DNA of 64,000 bases from Xiphias gladius (lineage: Eukaryota > Chordata > Actinopteri > Istiophoriformes > Xiphiidae). This document shows, in pieces, positions 23,003 to 45,430 of the stretch (its first letter is position 1; every line of letters starts with the position of its first letter). The translations under genes and the position numbers were made by a program. The notes under the pieces were generated by a model. That model was not told the origin of the DNA. It ran no database searches and worked only from the letters and a program-made list of their open reading frames with translations. The DNA is taken from positions 12,946,001-13,010,000 of the forward strand of contig NC_053413.1 of assembly GCF_016859285.1 (NCBI RefSeq), read 5' to 3'.

Positions 23003-23639
23003 GGTGGTGAGAAATTAGTACATTCAGGGTCCATTAAGTTTTTAGCATTGATATGCAGTTCTTTTAAAATTCATATATTTCACGGATTTACAATACAATT
23101 GAAATTCGTTATAATTTATATTTTGCCATTGTGAGAATTGAGTTCGTCAGCAGACTTTCTTGTTTCTCCTTCTGAATCAGTCCATACATTACATCAACAT
23201 GTGACCTGAGTTCCACATTATCTTGCTTAAACCACTCTCCCATTTGTGTCCATTATAATTGAGTGACAACAAGAAAAGAAAATATGCTTTTTAGTTTCAG
23301 TATCTGTATTGCACAGAACAGACATTACTTTCAAAAATGAATCTTAAGGATATATTGTATATCACTGATTAATTTAAAGTGAATAGTTTTCGCTTTGGTT
23401 AATATAGGATAATTTAAGAGTTCGGTTTTTAATCTTAGGACTTTGGCAGGACGCAGTCTTTAAAATCAAGCACCCTATTGATTTGGCTTGGATATAAGTC
23501 ATTGGTCATCGCCTGTCTGAAAAGGTTGTCACGTTTTTTTCAAGAAATTTGAGTTCTTCAGTATACAGATTTGGTCATGTTTATGTTGAAACACGGTAAG
23601 CATGGCTTTGGGATTGTATTATTGAGGTTTAAACTTGTC

Positions 23640-23830
23640 TAGGAGTGTGCCCCGGGTCCTGACAGCCACATTACTGCAATTCGTCATCTCTTTTCTATTC
23701 AAATCTATTGGTCCAATGACTGTTATCCGGGGCGTGGCTATCTTTGAATCTCGTCCTCTGATTGGCTGGTTGTCGAAAACATACTCTAGTGCTGGCGTAA
23801 GGTTTTCTCTTCTTTCTCATCGAAGTTAAA
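23640..23830 (+). promoter_or_regulatory. Likely gpsm2 core promoter with CCAAT and GC boxes
   Basis: The segment contains ATTGGTCCAATGAC (23708-23721; CCAAT box on both strands), GGGGCGTGGC (23730-23739; GC/KLF-type box) and TGATTGGCTGG (23759-23769; an inverted CCAAT box). This NF-Y plus GC-box arrangement with no TATA is typical of housekeeping promoters. The first exon probably begins near 23800 and ends at 24007, where CTAAC is followed by GTAAGT. Confidence 0.5.
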
Positions 23831-24007
23831 TCCAAGTTTTTCAAAAGATAAAGGATAATTCAGTGTTAGACTGGATATAATGCTGATTATCCCTTAATCA
23901 CAGACGTCAATTTTTTTTTTTTTTTAAAAAGGACCCATGTTTTTTATTCTTGTGGGAAAGTAAAGAAAAAAAGAGAAGTCACCATTGTTCGAACTGGATC
24001 GTCTAAC
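23820..24007 (+). other. gpsm2: Probable non-coding first exon of gpsm2
   Basis: Downstream of the CCAAT/GC-box cluster, the sequence ends in a strong donor (CTAAC|GTAAGTTTAG at 24008). It contains no usable start codon in the gpsm2 frame. The 5' limit is uncertain. A possible alternative 39-base exon at 24934-24972 (acceptor CCTTGCAG, donor GTCAGT) is weaker. Confidence 0.35.
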
Positions 24008-26884
24008 GTAAGTTTAGCAGCTAACATGCTAACTAGCTAATCTGTAGCTTGATCTGTTACTGTATACACCAAATGTTTTCACTTGTCACGGCTGTGGCGT
24101 AATTCTGGCGTTACTATTAACTTATTTGGTATTATCCACCAAACCACTGACAGTAGTATCCATTATGAAAGTCAGGTGCTTCCATTCCGCTGCAAAGTCA
24201 AGCGTCCTCACTGAAGAGTAAAATCTTTATGAATGGAGTTGATAGTGACAGCGAAGTTTGCATAATAAATGGTTTTATTGTTTGTGTATTCCCATATGAA
24301 ATGTCCGTAACAATCATATGTGTTAAACAAAGTATTTTTAAGAGTAGTGTCTGTAAAGTAATGAGAATAATTGTATAATTGCATTTTGTCTTTTGACCAA
24401 TTTCATAAATATTTTATTCCACGTTATACGTGCACTCATGTTATGTAGTTTATACATCAGGCACCTCACTCTCAACACTTAAACCTGTAGTATGTGGCGT
24501 ACACATATACACTTAGTTGCCAGTTGACTGGGGACACTTGGCTAAAACTAATGCGGTCTAATACAACAGTCCTTCAATAAATACTTCTGTGTATAGTTTT
24601 TGTTGAAAATCTTTTAGAAAGGTGTTGGTTCAAATTCGTGGTCACACTGGGAGGTGTTTTTAATATTTAGTCTGCCCTCATTGAGTGTGGTTTATTAGGT
24701 AGACCTTGTTTTATTATGTACACTGGGTTTTAGGTGTACGTAATAAACTGGCAACTGAGTGTGTATATCGTCTTGAGTGGAGCACTAAATAACCAAACAT
24801 TTAGTCTAAGTTTAATGTTATATCAAATCTGTATCATAGTGTCCATAAAATAAAAAAATGTTCGTACAAATACTGCTACACCAGTTTATTTTAGATGTAA
24901 TATTATTCATGGTCACAACACTTTTCCTTGCAGGCTTCCCAGATTTCCTGTCCCTGTGTGGAAGAATTACCGGTCAGTATCCCAGTAGTTATTTAGTTGT
25001 TTCTCTCTTTTGTTTTGGTGCAGGATTTTGCTGGCTCATGGTGTACTTCTGAGTGGTGTTTCTATATTTAGATATTGCAGTCAGAGGCAGTAATCATTTT
25101 AGTTCATCAGTGGCCTGTAAGCACAAAGAAAATAGATCACATTTGCTGTGTGTTCAAGATGAAATCATGTCCCATTTGTGACTCAAAAAAGAGTCAGTGA
25201 TTACCTCCTACTTTTTTTCTTTTGACGTGCACGCATCATTTCTCCATGTTGCACACTTGTTCATGCACACTGTAACTCTCTGAGCAGGGCAGGTCCCTCG
25301 GAAACACACCCAGCTGGCATACAATGGTGGAAAAGGCTGCACGTACACTGGCACACATCAATCGGTGATTATAATAACGTGCAGAAACATGTACTGCACA
25401 GACTCCCAAAGCCTTGGGCTTTATATTGTGTCATAACTGTTCACAAACATGAACAGCTGAATGTGAACACTTTTTCGAGCCTTTTATTCAGCAAGAATAA
25501 CAGGCTGGCATCATTTGATTCTCGTACTATTTCTTTTCTGCTGTGACTAGTTGTTAAAACACAGCTACTTGCTATACAAGCTATAACTTGTCAGAGCCTG
25601 TTTCTGTTTTTGTCAATCTGTTGATTATGGTAAGATACAAGCCACTTCCCTAGAAATGGGCTGTATCAACAGCAAAGTTCCTCTTATATTCAGTCATGCA
25701 CCTACAGAAATGGACACAAGCCTGTATTTGTATTTTTAGTTGGTCCTAAACTGTAAAAATTTCCCTGTTGTTCTAAGTTTAGTGGCAAATATCCACTGTG
25801 TAGTGTCTCAGTGAGAGAAATGTATCAGCTTTAATCTCAGTTGAAAAAGAAACTTAATCAAGTAATAAGTTAGTTGTAAGTTATTGTAAGGAGTGACTTT
25901 ACAACTCATCAAACTTTACACTCTCAGGTTCTCTGTTAATCATTTTTGGGGTTTGAACTTAAGCCTTTCCTGCTTCGCTTTGACGTAGATAGTGAAATGC
26001 ACAACCGCTACAACCAAATAATTTCCCATATGTTCACATAGTTATTTAGTCAATAATAGGAATTTGGTAAGATAATAAGGTAAAATAACAGGAATAGGCC
26101 ACCAATGAATGACTTAAATGCAGTTCTGAACATTTTGATGGAAACAGAAACACTAAAGGTCATTTATAATGCTAATCTATAAAATCATGCAATTTATGTG
26201 ACAGTTTCATGTGTTGAACTGTCAAGACACAGTATAATTGAATTATGATGCCCTGTATCAGAGAAATGAAAGGTGAACTCTGAGAGGTTTTTAAATACAC
26301 ACACTGCCTGTTCCCCATGTCCATGTTGTCTTTTAGCTGTTTAGCATTAAAGAAATAACCCAGTTGGCAAATAACTCGTCTGCTCCATTTCCCATTTTGT
26401 GTGTGCAGAGGGGAGGGACTGATGGGTTAAAGTTGGGGGACAAATGGGTGTGGCTAGTATGACCGCATGGAGAAATTAGGTAATGGTTGGCTCTGGTCCT
26501 TACTTGGTGCAGTCTATCTTAAAACATGTATTTTGCCTATCACTGTTGTTTCCTTTGGTGGAAGTCACATACACACAATAAGCTCATATATTTATCTTGT
26601 TTTTTTCTTTTGCAAGAGGTGTCTGGTCTGTTTTAGTACTTCTCTTTTAATTTAGTGGCACTTTTCTCGACAAATCATGGCAACTCTTTAATTGCATAGC
26701 TGCTACATCCTGAGGCGTAAATAGCTTTCTCACCTTGTTCCAACTTTACGCACATCTTCAAGCCTTGATGAATTGAGTGACCGTCTTAGATTGACAGCTT
26801 GCATGTGTTGACACATCCATTCATTCCCGCCCTGCTCTCTCATTCCTTGCCTGCCCTGCTTGTGCACACTGCTGTTTGGTTGGT

Positions 26885-26897
26885 GTTGCCATGGCAC
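26885..26897. promoter_or_regulatory. X-box-like palindrome GTTGCCATGGCAC
   Basis: GTTGCCATGGCAC differs from the full RFX palindrome GTTGCCATGGCAAC by one lost base. It lies about 50-60 bases upstream of the acceptor that opens the gpsm2 start-codon exon (near 26949), so it could belong to an internal promoter. This is motif evidence only. Confidence 0.4.
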
Positions 26898-26948
26898 CGT
26901 GTGGCTAGAATGAGGCTTCACATACAGCATCTTGTGTTCTCTTCACAG

Positions 26949-27256
26949 AGGGGAGCTGACAAGAGATTGAGAGGCAGTGACGCAAAACACACTGTATACG
27001 AAAGCAGCCGTGTGGACTGACACTCAGGACTCTGCAGCTCTGTCTAACGCTCATGGGGTTACTGTTCCTTGTCAACAATAAGCAGAGGGACATTCGTATA
27101 CTTCACCACATTGGGTGACTTTTTGTTTGGATTGCCTTTTCTTTCTCAACTCCCATTGACCAAAGATTTATTTTTCTTTCTTGTTGGCTCTTGTTTTTAA
27201 ACGCAACCATTTTTTCGGGAACGAAACTGGGATTTTCCCTCATATTATGCACTTCA
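26949..27256 (+). other. gpsm2: 5' untranslated part of the gpsm2 start-codon exon
   Basis: TTGTGTTCTCTTCACAG is a good acceptor (AG at 26947-26948), and the exon continues to the donor after 27321, with the start codon at 27257. The untranslated part has several short upstream ATGs (for example at 27052 and 27247), which could dampen translation. The 27247 ATG is out of frame and stops within twelve codons. Confidence 0.45.
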
Positions 27257-30200
27257 ATGGATACCAGTGCCTCAGTAGTTAGCAAGCGAGCTGAGGAGCA
27301 GTCCCTTCATGTCCGCTACAGGTAGGAATCTCCTCTCTCAACTAAGGTATGGTTGTAGAGTAGAAAGTTTGGCTCTGTTTTTTAGCCGTTTATCTTTTGC
27401 CCTTTGTTACTTTAAGATGGGACTATTAATGAAAATATTGTTGATGGTTAAGAGAAGAAAAGCTTCTTGTATTTGCAATTATTTTAATGCTAGTTATGTA
27501 AGATGGGTCAGTGTCATGTAACAGATGCGGTATTTATTTATTTGATGTTGCCTTGTTGAAGAAGTGATGGTATTATGTGTAATGTAGACATCAAAAATGA
27601 GGCCTAAGTCAATTTAAGGAGTGGGAGTCTCTTTTCACAGTGCCTTCTGGGAGTTTGTTGACTACATACCCAGGTAAAGAGCTCTGGCAGCAGGTGTGAC
27701 CTGTCAAAGACAGAAAGACCTCTTCCAGCTTCAATATTTAACAAGCCCTGAAAAATTAATCACTGCCGGCTTTGTTTTTCGTATGTGTGTCCAGCTTATT
27801 TGGATAGAGTGTGTCTGCCAGGTGGGAGGATGTCTGTTTTTTCCAATAGATATTGCTTTCAGTATGGTTACCCTCAATAAATTGATTCCATTATACTACA
27901 CTACAGAATCTGCTTGTGTCTGACACGTCTAATAAAGCTACTTAGTGCTTTAATCTGTCGGGTGCGCACTCTACAGCCGTAATCTCAGGTGACCAGGTCA
28001 GAGGAGAGATTAACTAAGAAAATGCTGATCAAGCAGTTTCCTTGCTGGCATGCATTGGAAGTTAATACTATGACAACATCATACACGCCAGTTTATGATG
28101 GTTGACAGTTTTCCAATGCATGATGCCAAATATCTCTGTGACGTCAGATGGCCAATGGTTTTTGATATCACAGGAAAGGAAAGATAATTTTAAACCTTTT
28201 TTTTTTCTTTGGACTTTTATTAAACAACAAACAAGGCATTCATCACCTTCTTTTAGTGTAGGCTATTAAGTTATGTTGAGTTATTCTCTCCATGCTTCAG
28301 AGAAAGAGAACAAGCAGCAGTCTGGAAGTTTTTCCAGTGGAAACCTCAGTAGATGCCTCTCAGATGTTCCATGTGTTCTTGTTGTAAGACACGAAAAGCC
28401 AGCAGGTAGGCTAGTGTTTGCCACAGCTATAGTGTTAAATGATATGTTGTTAACTTGGTAGTAAACAAAGGCTGTTCTAATTTAAGGCCTAAAATTGCTG
28501 ATTACATGAGGTTTATCTACTATTCAGTGTCCATGTTTTCCTTTGTTCACAAATTATAGCCTAGCCGGATGATGAAACAAGCTTCTTTGTTTGGTGTTTT
28601 TGTGTCATTTTAATAGCATGCCATAGACTATATAAGCTTTTACTACTCATGAGGAATCCAGACCAGATCGTGTCTTTACATTAAAGTGTCTGGGTCAGTT
28701 TTTGAGAGCTTTCAGACAAAACCTTGGGTTGGGTAAAGGAGGAAAGCTTTAGATAAACAAACTGAAAAGACCTAGTGTGAAGCTGGTCTCTTCCCAACAA
28801 TACAGCTTCCTGAAAGACAGAAATTGACAGATTAACAGTTTTTGCTTTGCACAAATATACTGCTTAATCTAAAGATAATCCCTTTGCAGATAAAACACCA
28901 GCCATTGTCTGCTCCGTTCATTTGGCCTTGAAATTATCGAGCCTAACTCATTTATAACTCCACAAGGCTTGGTTATTCGGTTTTCTTGGAGGACCCACTA
29001 CAAACTGCATGCTAAAACCATATCCTGTGTTTTTATATTGTTTTACTACGCTACAAGAAGCCATTTGCTGCATCCTTTTGATTTCAGTATGTTTTGAAAA
29101 GTTACTTTATTGGTAGAAAGATAAAGCATTGCCTTCACAAGATATATTGTCATAAATTTAGGATAATGTGAATTTGATTATTTCTTACATTAAAAAGTTT
29201 GACTTTTAAGAACTAACTCACAAATCCCAATTGTCCGAGCATCTGTGAATATGCATCTGTGGTATGATGACTGAAAGTGCTTGGAAATAATGTCCTGTAA
29301 AAGCATATACAGCTTGTAGTTATTTGGCTAAAACATACAGATCCACCAGTATGGATCTTTTAAGGCATAACACAAAAAACCTATACAATTTCAAAAATAA
29401 ACGTAAGACTAATAAACAAGGGAATGATGAACATACAAGTGTATCTACTCATTTTGCTTCATTTAACGGAAAAGTGAAAGGAACCCAGTTTACTTTCCGA
29501 GGCATGTCAAACGGATGTGAGATCTGCCCTAACAAAGAAACCCTAGTTTGAGCCATTGTTTTCTGTAGCTGGAAGGAAGTAGCAAAACAACATTCCCTGT
29601 TGAAAGCCTTTGCTTCGAAAGAGGTCCAGTCAGTTGGCTGTAGGTCACAGCCAGACAAGATCTATTTCTCCACAGCGTCTTCAACGTTGGTTTCATTACT
29701 CTATTTGGATTCTAGACACTTCTGAGCTACTCCATTAATATTTTTTTCTTTAAGCTCAGCCAAATTAAACAAGACACATCACGGACTGGCTCTGTTTCTT
29801 TCTGCTGCAGGATGGAGGTGTCCTGCCTGGAGCTGGCACTGGAGGGTGAGCGGCTCTGTAAGGTGGGCGACTTCAGAGCAGGCGTCTCCTTCTTTGAAGC
29901 TGCCATCCAGGTGGGCACAGAGGACCTGCAGGTGCTCAGTGCTATCTACAGCCAGCTGGGCAATGCTTACTTCCACCTGCATGACTACGCCAAGGCTCTG
30001 GAGTTCCACCGGCATGACCTCACCTTGACCAGGTTAGACCTACAACAGCCCTCCTAACTCTACTAAAGGATCTTTGTTTTGTTTTTGCTAACATAATTTG
30101 TCTTGTGTAGAACAATTGGTGACCTGCTTGGAGAAGCCAAAGCCAGTGGAAACCTTGGTAACACATTAAAGGTGTTGGGGCGGTTTGATGAGGCTGTGGT

Positions 30201-33200
30201 TTGCTGTCAGAGGCACTTGGACGTAGCGAGGGACATTAATGACAAGGTGAGGGAGCAGTATGTTCAAGCTTATCAGGGATAATGTACACAGTGAAAAATT
30301 CTGTAGTGTGTGAGGGGAATTCAGAAAACATTGACCACTGACAATGTTTTTCCCTGGAATTGTGTCAGGTGGGTCAGGCGCGAGCTCTGTATAACTTTGG
30401 GAACGTGTACCATGCCAAAGGCAAAAGTATCTGCTGGAGTGGAGCTGAACCTGGAGATTTTCCAGAGGAAGTCATGGTGGCACTGAGGAAGGCAGCGGAG
30501 TACTATGAGTAAGTCACACTGTGTGTGGGTTTTTAATCTTCGTAATCTTCCATTATACAATTCATTTTATTGATACAATGCCTTTCTGCTATTATAAGTA
30601 GTTGCTGTCTGACTTGATGGTACGTGGATTTTCAGGGCTAACTTAGCGATTGTGAAGGAGCTTGGAGACCGGGCCGCCCAGGGTCGAACTTATGGAAACC
30701 TCGGCAACACACACTATTTGTTGGGAAACTTTCACAAAGCCGTGGCTTCTCATGAACAGGTGTGGGGGAACCCTGAAAATCTTTTTTTTTTTTTTTTTTT
30801 TAAATCCAAACTCCATTTAAGCATGTTTAGGTTAAAAGCTATGTTTGTAATTACAGTGACTTTAATAAGAAAAATAATAAAGTACGTTTCTGTTTCAGCG
30901 CTTACACATAGCTAAAGAGTTTGGTGACCGTTCGGCAGAGAGACGGGCTTACTGCAACCTGGGGAACGCCTATATCTTTTTGGGGGAATTTGAAGTGGCA
31001 GCTGAGCATTACAAGTAAGCCGCAGCCCACACATTAATCATTTTTAATCATTGTCGGAATAAAAAAGAGTGACAGGGCACAGTATACTGGATAGGCATTG
31101 CCATGGTAAAGTAAATTTTTCCTTAAACAAGGATGGCAGCATAATTTTAAAAAAGTTGTCAATTGTATGACTTATCCAAACAGATATAAAGTTGTGCACT
31201 TTATTTTAAGATTTAATTCCGTGCTCATTCTTGATTGAAACTACAGCAGTCTTACCAGAACCAGCAGGGTAGAGGGTGGCTCATGAGAAAACACTCCACT
31301 AGAACATTTTCTCTCTTTCTACGTAACTGCCATCAAGATATAAATGTTGGGTATGGTGGGACATATCATCTCTGTTGCACCACTAGGTTTAAATTAAGCT
31401 TTAGTTTCTTTTTTTCTTCAATCATAATCTTAAAAACTGACAACTGTATAAATAATTTCAATATGTGAAAAATAGGGAACCTTCCCTTGTGTGTAGAACA
31501 TTGTATGTTGTCCCCAGATTGTGCTTTTCTGAAATAGTAGGTCCGTGATGCAGGAAGCCAGAGGCAAATCTTCAGGCCTTTCTGCAGTGTGTTGACCCAG
31601 CTTGTCTGTGTGTTTGTCAGGAAGACACTGCAGCTGGCGAGGCAGTTGAAGGATCGAGCTGTGGAGGCCCAGGCGTGCTACAGTCTGGGCAACACCTACA
31701 CACTTCTCCAGGACTATGAGAGAGCCATAGACTACCACCTCAAACACCTCATCATAGCCCAGGACCTCAATGACAGGTACACACACACATTCATGCTGAT
31801 ATTTCCTGTATTTTAAGTATGCCTCTGTACATGGATTCAAATGTGTTTTGCTGCAGGATTGGGGAGGGCCGTGCCTGCTGGAGTCTGGGAAATGCTCACA
31901 CTGCACTGGGGAACCATGACCAGGCCATACACTTTGCTGAGAAACACCTGGAGATCTGCAAAGAGGTATATAAATGAAATGGTTTAAAATTGACCAAAAT
32001 AGGTGAAAGGTATTGTACAGTTGTAAAGCTAACCTTTGTGTGTATGCTTTGTTTTTGTTTTTATTTATTTATTGAATTTCCAGACTGGAGACAGGAGCGG
32101 GGAGCTGACGGCTCGAATGAACGTGTCCGATCTCCAGATGGTTCTGGGTCTGAGCTACAGCACAAATAACTCCACCCTCTCAGAGATAAAGGATGTAGAC
32201 TACAACCTGCATGGTAAAAAACAAACCAACAACAAAAAACCCAACAATAACTGTATAATCAAACATCCTGAACCTTCTTTGTTATCTTATCTTAACAGTG
32301 TCGTTTGTATAAGAGGTTTTAACAGTGCTGATGTGTTTTAGGAGCCAGGCCCAGGATGAGCAGAAGACACAGCATGGAGAACCTGGAGCTCATGAAACTC
32401 ACGCCGGACAAAATGAATGTAGGGACTGCTTTTGTGTTTTGTGTTCCATCATTGCTCAAGTCATGTTTTGCTGCTAGAACCAGATTTTTTCCAAAGTTTT
32501 TATTGCCACAGATAATTGGATAGTTTATTTTCTCCCAGTTTTGTTACTCTTTATCGTCTTTTCCCCTCGTTTCCTCCTTCATTGTAGTAACTAATCCATT
32601 TCTGTGTATTTAAGGGTCAGAAGTGGAACAGTGACATCCTGACCAAACAGTCCAAACCCTCTCTGGCTAAGAGCTCCTCCAAGCTGTTCTTTGTCAGCCG
32701 TTTGCGTGGGAAGAAGTACAAGGCTGGTGGCTCCAGTAAGGTCCTCCAGGACACCAGCAATACCCTGGACACCAGTCAGACCCCTGCAACGGGACCACAG
32801 AAGGTACACAGTACTGGCACCACTCAGCTGATAACCACACACTTTCCTCAACCAGTCTCCTGCATCTATCATCAAACAAGGTCTGCTCTGTTTTGCTGTT
32901 TTCCATGTTTTTGTTTTTTGTTCTTTATTAGCGACCCAGTCCTGACATGCTCGGAGACGAGGGCTTCTTTGACCTGCTGAGCCGGTTCCAGAGCAACCGT
33001 ATGGATGACCAACGCTGTTCAATACAGGATAAGGGCAGCAGGTTATCGTTAAACAGCGGCCCAGAGTCGCCTCCTAGAGCCATCAGGAAGTGTGAGTCCA
33101 TATATTCAAACACTCAAAATCATCCTCTTCCCACAGTAAAACTTGCTTTTAATACTGAAATAAAATGTCTCTCCTGTTTATCCCTTCGGGCACTTCTTTG

Positions 33201-33761
33201 ATCATCTCTAACGCAGCTGTGTCAGAGTCTGCCAACATCTTAGGTGCCCAAGGCCGGCGGTTAGAGGAGTCGTCAGCAACAGGGGGAAGCCTGCCCGGCC
33301 TCAGGCTCCATCAAAACAGCAACCAGGCCGTGCTCAGCCACCTGATGGCCAACACTGACAGCGCTGAGCCTGACGACAACTTCTTTGATATGCTTGTCAA
33401 GTGCCAGGTACCTGATGGGACTAAATATTCAGGGTTTGAAGGAAAAGGCTAACTGAGTACTGTCTCCTGCGAATTGATAATTATACAGTGCATTTAATAC
33501 ACAAGAAATTATAATGTGCTTTTCCAAACGAGAAACATTAAAAGCACAACCAGATCTCAAACTCATTTTCTCTCTTTCCAGGGTTCCCGTTTGGATGACC
33601 AGCGCTGTGCCCCTCCCCCTCCTCCGGTCCGAGGGCCCACTGTACCAGACGAGGACTTCTTCAGCCTCATCATGCGCTCTCAGGCCAAACGAATGGACGA
33701 GCAACGTGTCACCCTGCCTTCTGCCGCCAGGCCGAGCTCCAGCTCCAACCAACAGAACTAA
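27257..33761 (+). CDS. gpsm2: G-protein signalling modulator 2 (LGN), 664 aa
   Basis: LGN links cortical Gαi-GDP to NuMA/dynein and orients the mitotic spindle; it also acts in hair-bundle polarity. Exons: 27257-27321, 29811-30032, 30111-30246, 30369-30508, 30636-30759, 30899-31014, 31621-31776, 31857-31965, 32084-32213, 32342-32418, 32615-32803, 32932-33091, 33217-33407 and 33582-33761 (TAA). Phase is continuous and gives 664 codons. The N-terminus SLHVRYRMEVSCLELALEGE matches LGN. TPR repeats (NLGNTLK, NLGNTHYLLG, SLGNTYTLLQDYERAIDYH) fill about residues 25-375. GoLoco motifs DEGFFDLLSRFQSNRMDDQR (about 497-516), DNFFDMLVKCQGSRLDDQR (about 594-613) and DEDFFSLIMRSQAKRMDEQR (628-647) are clear; the second of the usual four is degenerate (SANILGAQGRRLEESS). 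GPSM1 is excluded by the N-terminus and by synteny. Confidence 0.95.
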
Positions 33762-35935
33762 GCACAACAGGGGCATACAGGTTTTTTTTTTTTTTAAATG
33801 TCATGAAGGAGTGGACAGCATAGTGATTGACCAGTGGGGTGGTCACTCAGAAGAAAGCCTTTTGTCTCTTTATATTTGTCTTTTTGGACAAAACAAAACA
33901 CTATCTGCATTGTATGTAGTGTACAGTATGGAAAAATCTCAAATTAACGAGGACTTGTTTCGCACAACTTGCACAACACCAACAAACTCTCAGTAGTATC
34001 AGGGACAAAAGTGTTTTGTTTTTTTTATTCCTTGTTTTTCATGATTCTGTGCTTCTGCAAATTACATTTCACCTTATGTGTATTTTAATACACAACTGCA
34101 GTTATGTTCGTATTTATTGTACTTTTATGATTGTTACGATTCTGCTAACTGCCATCCCACCACTATAAAGTAATGTGGTTATACTCAGTGGACACAGAGG
34201 TACAGCACTCTTTCCATGTATTTTGTTTATACGTAAGGTTTTCATTTGGTTTAACAATTACCGAGGTCAGACAGAGGAAATTTACAAACTATTTTAAGCA
34301 AACTTTGATAAAAGAATTAATTTAATCCGTGTACAGCCCTTATGGTCTTTTGTACTAAATGTTTTGAGTGAGGTCAGAGGCTCATTCAAGTAGGCATCTT
34401 GCTTTGACTTTTTTTAAAATGTTTAATGTAAATGTTTAATTTCAACTAAACACAAAACAAACAGCTTGTGTAAAAGACACTTTATTGAACGTACCAGCTG
34501 TCAGACTTGAGTTAGCTTGAATGAATTTAAGTCACTTTTAAAAACAAGAATTAGAAAGGCTTAATACAAGAGCCACTAGCATTTCCAAAACAAACTTATA
34601 ACTGTACATACATTAACACAACTGAAATAAATACATCTATGTACGTATTAGTTTGGCCTCATTTGTTAAAACAATATATACTATACATTAACATAAAAAT
34701 GCATCTTTGTAAGTAAGTCAGTGTTAAAAGACAAAGTGCACATGTAAAATAAAAGAAAAGAATACAATGCATATGCCCCAAATACTGGTTCTAAATAAAT
34801 ATCAAAACACCCGTGCTTCCATTCAGATTTCATTGTGCATATGGTTAGACCCTTGGTGTGGGCAAAGACTGCCACCTACTGTTGCTATATTATTATAGCA
34901 GTAGACAAACCAAAGCTTTTAAACACTGAGAAATCCTTAGCTGAATGCTGGGGCGCTCAACAAAAAATTACACTTTGTATTTCCCTTTTGATGCCGACAT
35001 AATAACGATCTTCCATTGCAAGCAAGCTATTGCAAAACACTGTAACCGCTTCAGCGCAAAAACACTGATTTCAAATTTAAAACAAATGCACAAGCTAATT
35101 TACACATTTTGAGTTGTAGTAATGCATTGGACACAGGGACTTTAGACATCAGTACATCCCACAAGGAAGCAACAGCTGACTTATTGGCAGATAGTTTGAC
35201 GTCCACAGATTCAGCCTCCTGATAGGAAAAGCTCACTAATGTCACACCGAAAAATTACATTTTATGCCATAAATTCAACTCTTGTTTTCCCAAACAATAT
35301 AGCAGCAATAACACCAGCTGTAAGAAAATGAGATGCAAAAGAAGGAATGTAGGATATCTCAAAATGACTGACAAAATTTGATCTTGTAAAATGACCATAT
35401 CATTATTACTTTTTTTTTTTCTTTTTTTTTTGTTGTTATGGAAAATGAAAACTGAAGGAAGGCACCATCATGAACAAAGCACTCTGTCCTGTCTAAACTC
35501 AACAACTCCTCAGTGAAATGGACATGCAGCAACTGACTGGTGTGTGTAAGGAGTGAAGATGTAGGATGACACCACATGAATTAAAAGATTAAAATGAGGA
35601 TAATGAATGATCCTGCTGTTTTACCCCACAATACGACAACAATCAGTGGGATAAATGCAATGTGAGAGATGTAAAGGCAAAGGAGAACATGCAACATCTG
35701 TGCTTTTGATGTGTCACAGGTTTGTATCTATTTGGTTTCCTACAGACAGGAGGGAAAGGCTCATTCGACTGTGTGTGTGTGTTTTGTTTTTTTTCCTGTT
35801 CTTTCAGACTGCAAGTGTCAAGTGTGTTGAAAGGGTGTGAGTGTGTTGATGGTGCAGGAAGAACAGTTTTGTTTTGGGGGAACGTGTGTTTTTTTTTTAG
35901 ATTATAACAACTGTGTGTGTGTGTGTGTATGGTTG
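33762..35935. other. Tail-to-tail 3' UTRs of gpsm2 (plus) and wdr47 (minus)
   Basis: No coding sequence is recognised. The first part is the gpsm2 3' UTR. The right part, from about 34460 to 35935, is the wdr47 3' UTR on the minus strand, which is A+T rich and includes long T/A runs and TG repeats near 35775 and 35914. A plus-strand AATAAA at 34626-34631 lies beyond the wdr47 signal, so the two transcripts may overlap. Confidence 0.55.
34481..34486 (-). promoter_or_regulatory. Polyadenylation signal, likely for wdr47
   Basis: TTTATT on the plus strand gives AATAAA on the minus strand, 1.45 kb downstream of the wdr47 stop codon. Confidence 0.5.
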
Positions 35936-45430
<9,495 letters not shown>

